From assembly GCA_021298285.1 (NCBI GenBank), contig JAJTFN010000043.1:1-36992 (forward strand): a DNA stretch of 36,992 bases, read 5' to 3'. Positions 34,395 to 36,992 of this stretch are shown here, piece by piece. The stretch is from Verrucomicrobium sp. Its GTDB lineage: Bacteria; Verrucomicrobiota; Verrucomicrobiia; Limisphaerales; UBA9464. The translations under genes were made by a program, and so were the position numbers. Each line of letters starts with the position of its first letter. Within the stretch, counting starts at the first letter, position 1. The notes beneath the pieces are model-generated. The model did no database searches, was not told where the DNA came from, and saw nothing but the letters and a program-made list of their open reading frames with translations.

Positions 34395-35309
34395 TCAATT
34401 CTCGTCGGCGATCGGAGGCTTGCCCGGAGGCAAGGGTTCCCCGCGCAGGAAGGCCGCCAGCGCCGGGATCTTGTCGGTGTTGATCAGGTCCACGCCCGCC
34501 TCCCGGCAGACCTTCCAGGCGGCTGGCCGGTCGGGCAGCGCCCAGAAGCGGATCTTCCGGCCCTGCGCATGGGCCAGGCTCACCAACCCCTGCAACCGCG
34601 CCTTCTCCGGCGCGGGCATCTCCCCGTCGCCGTCCCAGCGGAAGAGCGCACGCCAACTCTCGCTGACCAGCGGGACCAGCGCCACGGGTGCATTGCCTCC
34701 TGCGGCAACCCCGGCCGGGGCGGCATTGGTCAGGTCGCTCATGCGGCCGTCCAGCGCGCACCAGCGGTCGCGGTCGGCCCGGGCCAGATCCCAGGCCCGG
34801 TCGCCGCTGAGCACCACCGTGACCGCGCCCGTCACCACGCCCGAATCCCGGAAGCGGGTGAGCATGGGCGCATACGGGGCCAACTCGGTCTTGAGACGCT
34901 CGTACACCTGGGCCCCCTGCCCCTTCCCGTCCACCAGCAGCATCAGGCGGGCCTTGGGGTCGGCGAAGATCCCGGTGCGGTTCCTCACGCGCTCGGCCAG
35001 CGGGTCGAGGTAGAGCGACTTCAGGGTGCGCCCGGGCCGCAGGTCCTTGCGGTCATGGGCCACCCAGAGGCTGCCCTCGACGAGGAACACATCGGCCTCG
35101 ACGCTGCAGAACCCGTGGTCGAGGGCCTCGAGCAGCGGCCGCTTCTGCTCGTAGTCGTTGTGGGAATGGGCCTGGGGGAGGGGTCGGAGGGCCGCCCCGG
35201 ACCCGGCTTCCGCGGCAAGGATCCCCGGGAGGAGCGACAGCAACGCCCAGCCACTCAGGCCCGCAGGAACCCGGAGCGCACGCAGGTGACGGAACCACGA
35301 AGGAATCAT
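34395..35309 (-). CDS. Secreted glycerophosphodiester phosphodiesterase / PI-PLC-like protein
   Basis: The 304-residue protein has a signal peptide (about 1-36). It then shows the TIM-barrel active-site layout of GDPD/PI-PLC-like phosphodiesterases: HSHNDYEQ (His48, His50, Asn51, Asp52), VEADVF (Glu71, Asp73) and VAHD (His85). A conserved C-terminal RFWALPD and GVDLINTD pair matches the last barrel strands of GDPDs. These enzymes hydrolyse phosphodiesters such as glycerophosphodiesters in a metal-dependent way; this subfamily's substrate is unknown. It starts 31 bases after the prepilin-like gene stop, so the two are likely cotranscribed. The ATG at 35309 is preferred to an adjacent GTG. Confidence 0.85.
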   Translation of the reverse strand: MIPSWFRHLRALRVPAGLSGWALLSLLPGILAAEAGSGAALRPLPQAHSHNDYEQKRPLLEALDHGFCSVEADVFLVEGSLWVAHDRKDLRPGRTLKSLYLDPLAERVRNRTGIFADPKARLMLLVDGKGQGAQVYERLKTELAPYAPMLTRFRDSGVVTGAVTVVLSGDRAWDLARADRDRWCALDGRMSDLTNAAPAGVAAGGNAPVALVPLVSESWRALFRWDGDGEMPAPEKARLQGLVSLAHAQGRKIRFWALPDRPAAWKVCREAGVDLINTDKIPALAAFLRGEPLPPGKPPIADEN

Positions 35310-35340
35310 CACAGTCCAAGGTGGCCCAGATCACCCCGGC

Positions 35341-36165
35341 TCACTTGCCCGGGCGCTTGGCCGGAGTCACCCAGCCTTTGTGCCAGTCGAGGCTCCAGAG
35401 GCGCTCGAGGCGGACCAGTTCGGCATGGCCGTCGACGAAGCCCGCGTTGATCGCCCCCGGCAGGTTGTCCTTGGGGTTGAAGATCTGGTTGCGGCCCCAG
35501 GTCGCGCTGCCGTGACGGGGCAAGGTCAGACGGACCATGGCCCCGGCGAAGTCGTCACCGGTGAAGAGGTTCCTGGCCGGCATGTCATTGGGCTGGGGCC
35601 AGGTGTCGATCCAGTTGCTGTCGGCGATGACGGGCGTGGTGGCCGGGGTCGGGCAGTCGGCCTCGTTGCGGAACTTCTTCACCCGCTGGTCCGGCGTGCT
35701 GAAGTACGGATCATCATCGCCGTAGAACCACCCGTTGAAGGTGTAGCTGGCCTCGTAGTCGATCCCGCGCGAACCGGTCCAGAGCCAGGTCTGGTTGAGC
35801 GAACCGCTGTTGGGGTGGCGGCGCTTGGCCTTGGTCGGGGCTGGCGGGGCCGAGGGGCAGATGCGCGCGGCATTGATGCCGCCGTAGTTGGTCGCCAGCA
35901 CGGTCACCCACAGGGCGTTGTCCATGTTGGCCGTCGCGGCCCCGTTGTAGGGCACCGGCTTTCCATGGTCCGACAGGTACATGAACGTCGACAACGTCAG
36001 CGACTTGGCGTTGTTGATGCACTTGATGGAGCTGGCCTTGGCCTTGGCCTTGGCGAGCGCCGGCAGGAGCATCCCGGCGAGGATGGCGATGATGGCGATG
36101 ACCACCAGCAGCTCGATCAGGGTGAAGCCCTTGCGGGAACGCGGGGCGCGGAAGGCGGGAATCAT
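35341..36165 (-). CDS. Stand-alone prepilin-type protein with C-terminal VDGH motif
   Basis: The 274-residue protein has a 13-residue basic leader and the classical cleavage site Gly13|Phe14 in KGFTLIELLVVIAIIAILA (Glu18), then a pilin helix continuing into LAKAKAKASSIKCINNAK. Toward the end it has AGFVDGHAELVRLERLW and WHKGWVTPAKRPG. Multi-copy Verrucomicrobiota/Planctomycete pseudopilin-like proteins related to DUF1559 share this C-terminus. Such proteins occur in many copies per genome, scattered from the secretion machinery, and their function is unknown. It probably uses the same prepilin peptidase as the cassette at the left of the window, yet it has Gly rather than Ala at -1. Confidence 0.88.
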   Translation of the reverse strand: MIPAFRAPRSRKGFTLIELLVVIAIIAILAGMLLPALAKAKAKASSIKCINNAKSLTLSTFMYLSDHGKPVPYNGAATANMDNALWVTVLATNYGGINAARICPSAPPAPTKAKRRHPNSGSLNQTWLWTGSRGIDYEASYTFNGWFYGDDDPYFSTPDQRVKKFRNEADCPTPATTPVIADSNWIDTWPQPNDMPARNLFTGDDFAGAMVRLTLPRHGSATWGRNQIFNPKDNLPGAINAGFVDGHAELVRLERLWSLDWHKGWVTPAKRPGK

Positions 36166-36269
36166 GGCGACAGGGCGGTGAGACGTTCCCCAAATGACGC
36201 GTCGAGGGTCCCTGCTCGGTCAAGGGTGGAGTTGGCGATGGCGATCAAGCCGATGGACCGCCGGCGCCC

Positions 36270-36992
36270 CTACCGCAGCCCGCCGAACTCGACCCCCACC
36301 AGCGACTCGGCCGCGAGGGTGCCGAGCTGACGGCGCAGGGCCAGGATGTTGCCCTCCTCGCTGGGGTGGTTGCGGTTGCTCAGGAAGATCACCCAGGTGC
36401 GGCTCTGCGGATCCTGCCACAGGGAGGTGCCGGTCCAGCCGGAATGCCCGAAGGAACCCACCGGGAAGAGCGATCCACGAGGGCCGGCGTAGGGCGAGTC
36501 GATGTCCCAGCCCAGACCCCGCTTCGGCAGGCTCGGCGGCGTCTGCACCGAGACCATGCGCGCCACGGTCTCCGGGCGCATCACCCGCACGCCATCGAGG
36601 ATGCCGCCGGCGTCCATCATCCGGCAGAACCGGGCCACGTCGGAGGCCGTGGTGAACAGCCCGGCATGGCCGGCCACCCCGCCCATGCGGCGGGCGGTGG
36701 GGTCGTGCACCTCGCCGCGGAAGCAACCCTCGCCACCCCGGCACTCGGTCGGAGCGATGCGGTCGAGGGCCATGCCCCGCGTCAACGGCCGATACCCGGT
36801 GTCGCGCATCTTCAGGGGCCCGTACAGGCGGGCCTCGCAGAAGGCGTCCAGCGGCTGGCCAGCGACCGTCTCCACCAGCTTTCCCAGAAGGATGAAGTTG
36901 ATGTCCGAATAGACGAACTTCGTGTCCGGCGGGTGCGTCGGCGTCTCGGCGCAGGCCAGCTCGAGGGCCTTGTCGGAGCCGCTCCACGATCC
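36270..36992 (-). CDS. Beta-lactamase-type serine hydrolase (class C/AmpC-like family), N-terminus beyond window
   Basis: The last 240 residues of a PF00144-type serine hydrolase are visible. The frame is open at 36992 and no start is seen. The second active-site motif appears as VYSDINFILLG close to the visible N-terminus (Tyr-x-x-x-Asn type), and the third as HSGWTG, the HxG equivalent of KTG. PLKMRDTGY and GVAGHAGLFTTASDVARFCRMM are further family signatures. The catalytic SxxK should lie beyond the window edge. The family includes esterases, D-aminopeptidases and transpeptidase-like enzymes as well as beta-lactamases, so no resistance function should be assumed. A 104-base gap without recognisable signals separates it from the prepilin-like gene. 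Confidence 0.9.
   Translation of the reverse strand, partial: GSWSGSDKALELACAETPTHPPDTKFVYSDINFILLGKLVETVAGQPLDAFCEARLYGPLKMRDTGYRPLTRGMALDRIAPTECRGGEGCFRGEVHDPTARRMGGVAGHAGLFTTASDVARFCRMMDAGGILDGVRVMRPETVARMVSVQTPPSLPKRGLGWDIDSPYAGPRGSLFPVGSFGHSGWTGTSLWQDPQSRTWVIFLSNRNHPSEEGNILALRRQLGTLAAESLVGVEFGGLR

Noticed and set aside
36270-36992. Assigning a beta-lactam resistance function to the serine hydrolase
   Set aside because: The family is functionally broad, the SxxK motif is outside the window and the second motif is Tyr-Ser-Asp-Ile-Asn rather than the typical AmpC form.

Overview
The window is GC-rich bacterial chromosome that most likely comes from a member of the Verrucomicrobiota (Limisphaerales/Pedosphaerales-like). 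The grounds are: a run of genes arranged like the four-gene Verru_Chthon prepilin cassette, secreted proteins rich in Thr-Asn and Asn motifs, a DUF1549/DUF1553 protein next to a DUF1501 protein, and stand-alone prepilin-like proteins with an Asp-Gly-His C-terminal signature. This assignment rests on family knowledge and reading by eye, not on a database search.

Region 1 (1-17643, all minus strand) is a type IV pilus/type II secretion-like locus. At its 5' end a four-gene block encodes two PilB/GspE-type assembly ATPases, a PilT retraction ATPase and a GspF/PilC platform protein. A promoter candidate near 17711-17739 and a good intrinsic terminator at 11456-11485 bound this block. Next comes a BrnT-BrnA type II toxin-antitoxin pair with its own promoter candidate and an overlapping inverted repeat. 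The next six genes, tightly packed, encode two GspG-like pseudopilins and then proteins resembling Verru_Chthon D, B, C and a 1545-residue A. They are followed by a subtilisin-family (S8) protease that runs off the window. No secretin, PilM/N/O or prepilin peptidase lies in the window.

Region 2 (17644-18995) holds a 377-base intergenic stretch with an inverted repeat and short direct repeats, then a solitary beta-class DNA methyltransferase on the plus strand. Its 3' end abuts a DUF1501 gene whose normal C-terminus is missing, which suggests a rearrangement junction.

Region 3 (18895-25810): the truncated TAT-type DUF1501 protein pairs with a 1222-residue DUF1549/DUF1553 protein that carries two related LamG-like inserts. 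Divergent from these are a Gfo/Idh/MocA oxidoreductase, apparently broken by an internal deletion plus frameshift, and an HAD-family phosphatase.

Region 4 (25850-32926, minus strand) encodes envelope and secreted functions: a monoheme CxxCH protein, a zinc-ribbon membrane protein, a YncE-propeller/phosphoesterase fusion, a LamG-like secreted protein and a TolC-family outer membrane protein.

Region 5 (33185-36992) has dxr (MEP isoprenoid pathway) on the plus strand. It converges on a glycerophosphodiester phosphodiesterase-like protein, a stand-alone prepilin-like protein and a partial class C beta-lactamase-type serine hydrolase, all on the minus strand. I saw no rRNA, tRNA, CRISPR array or insertion sequence.
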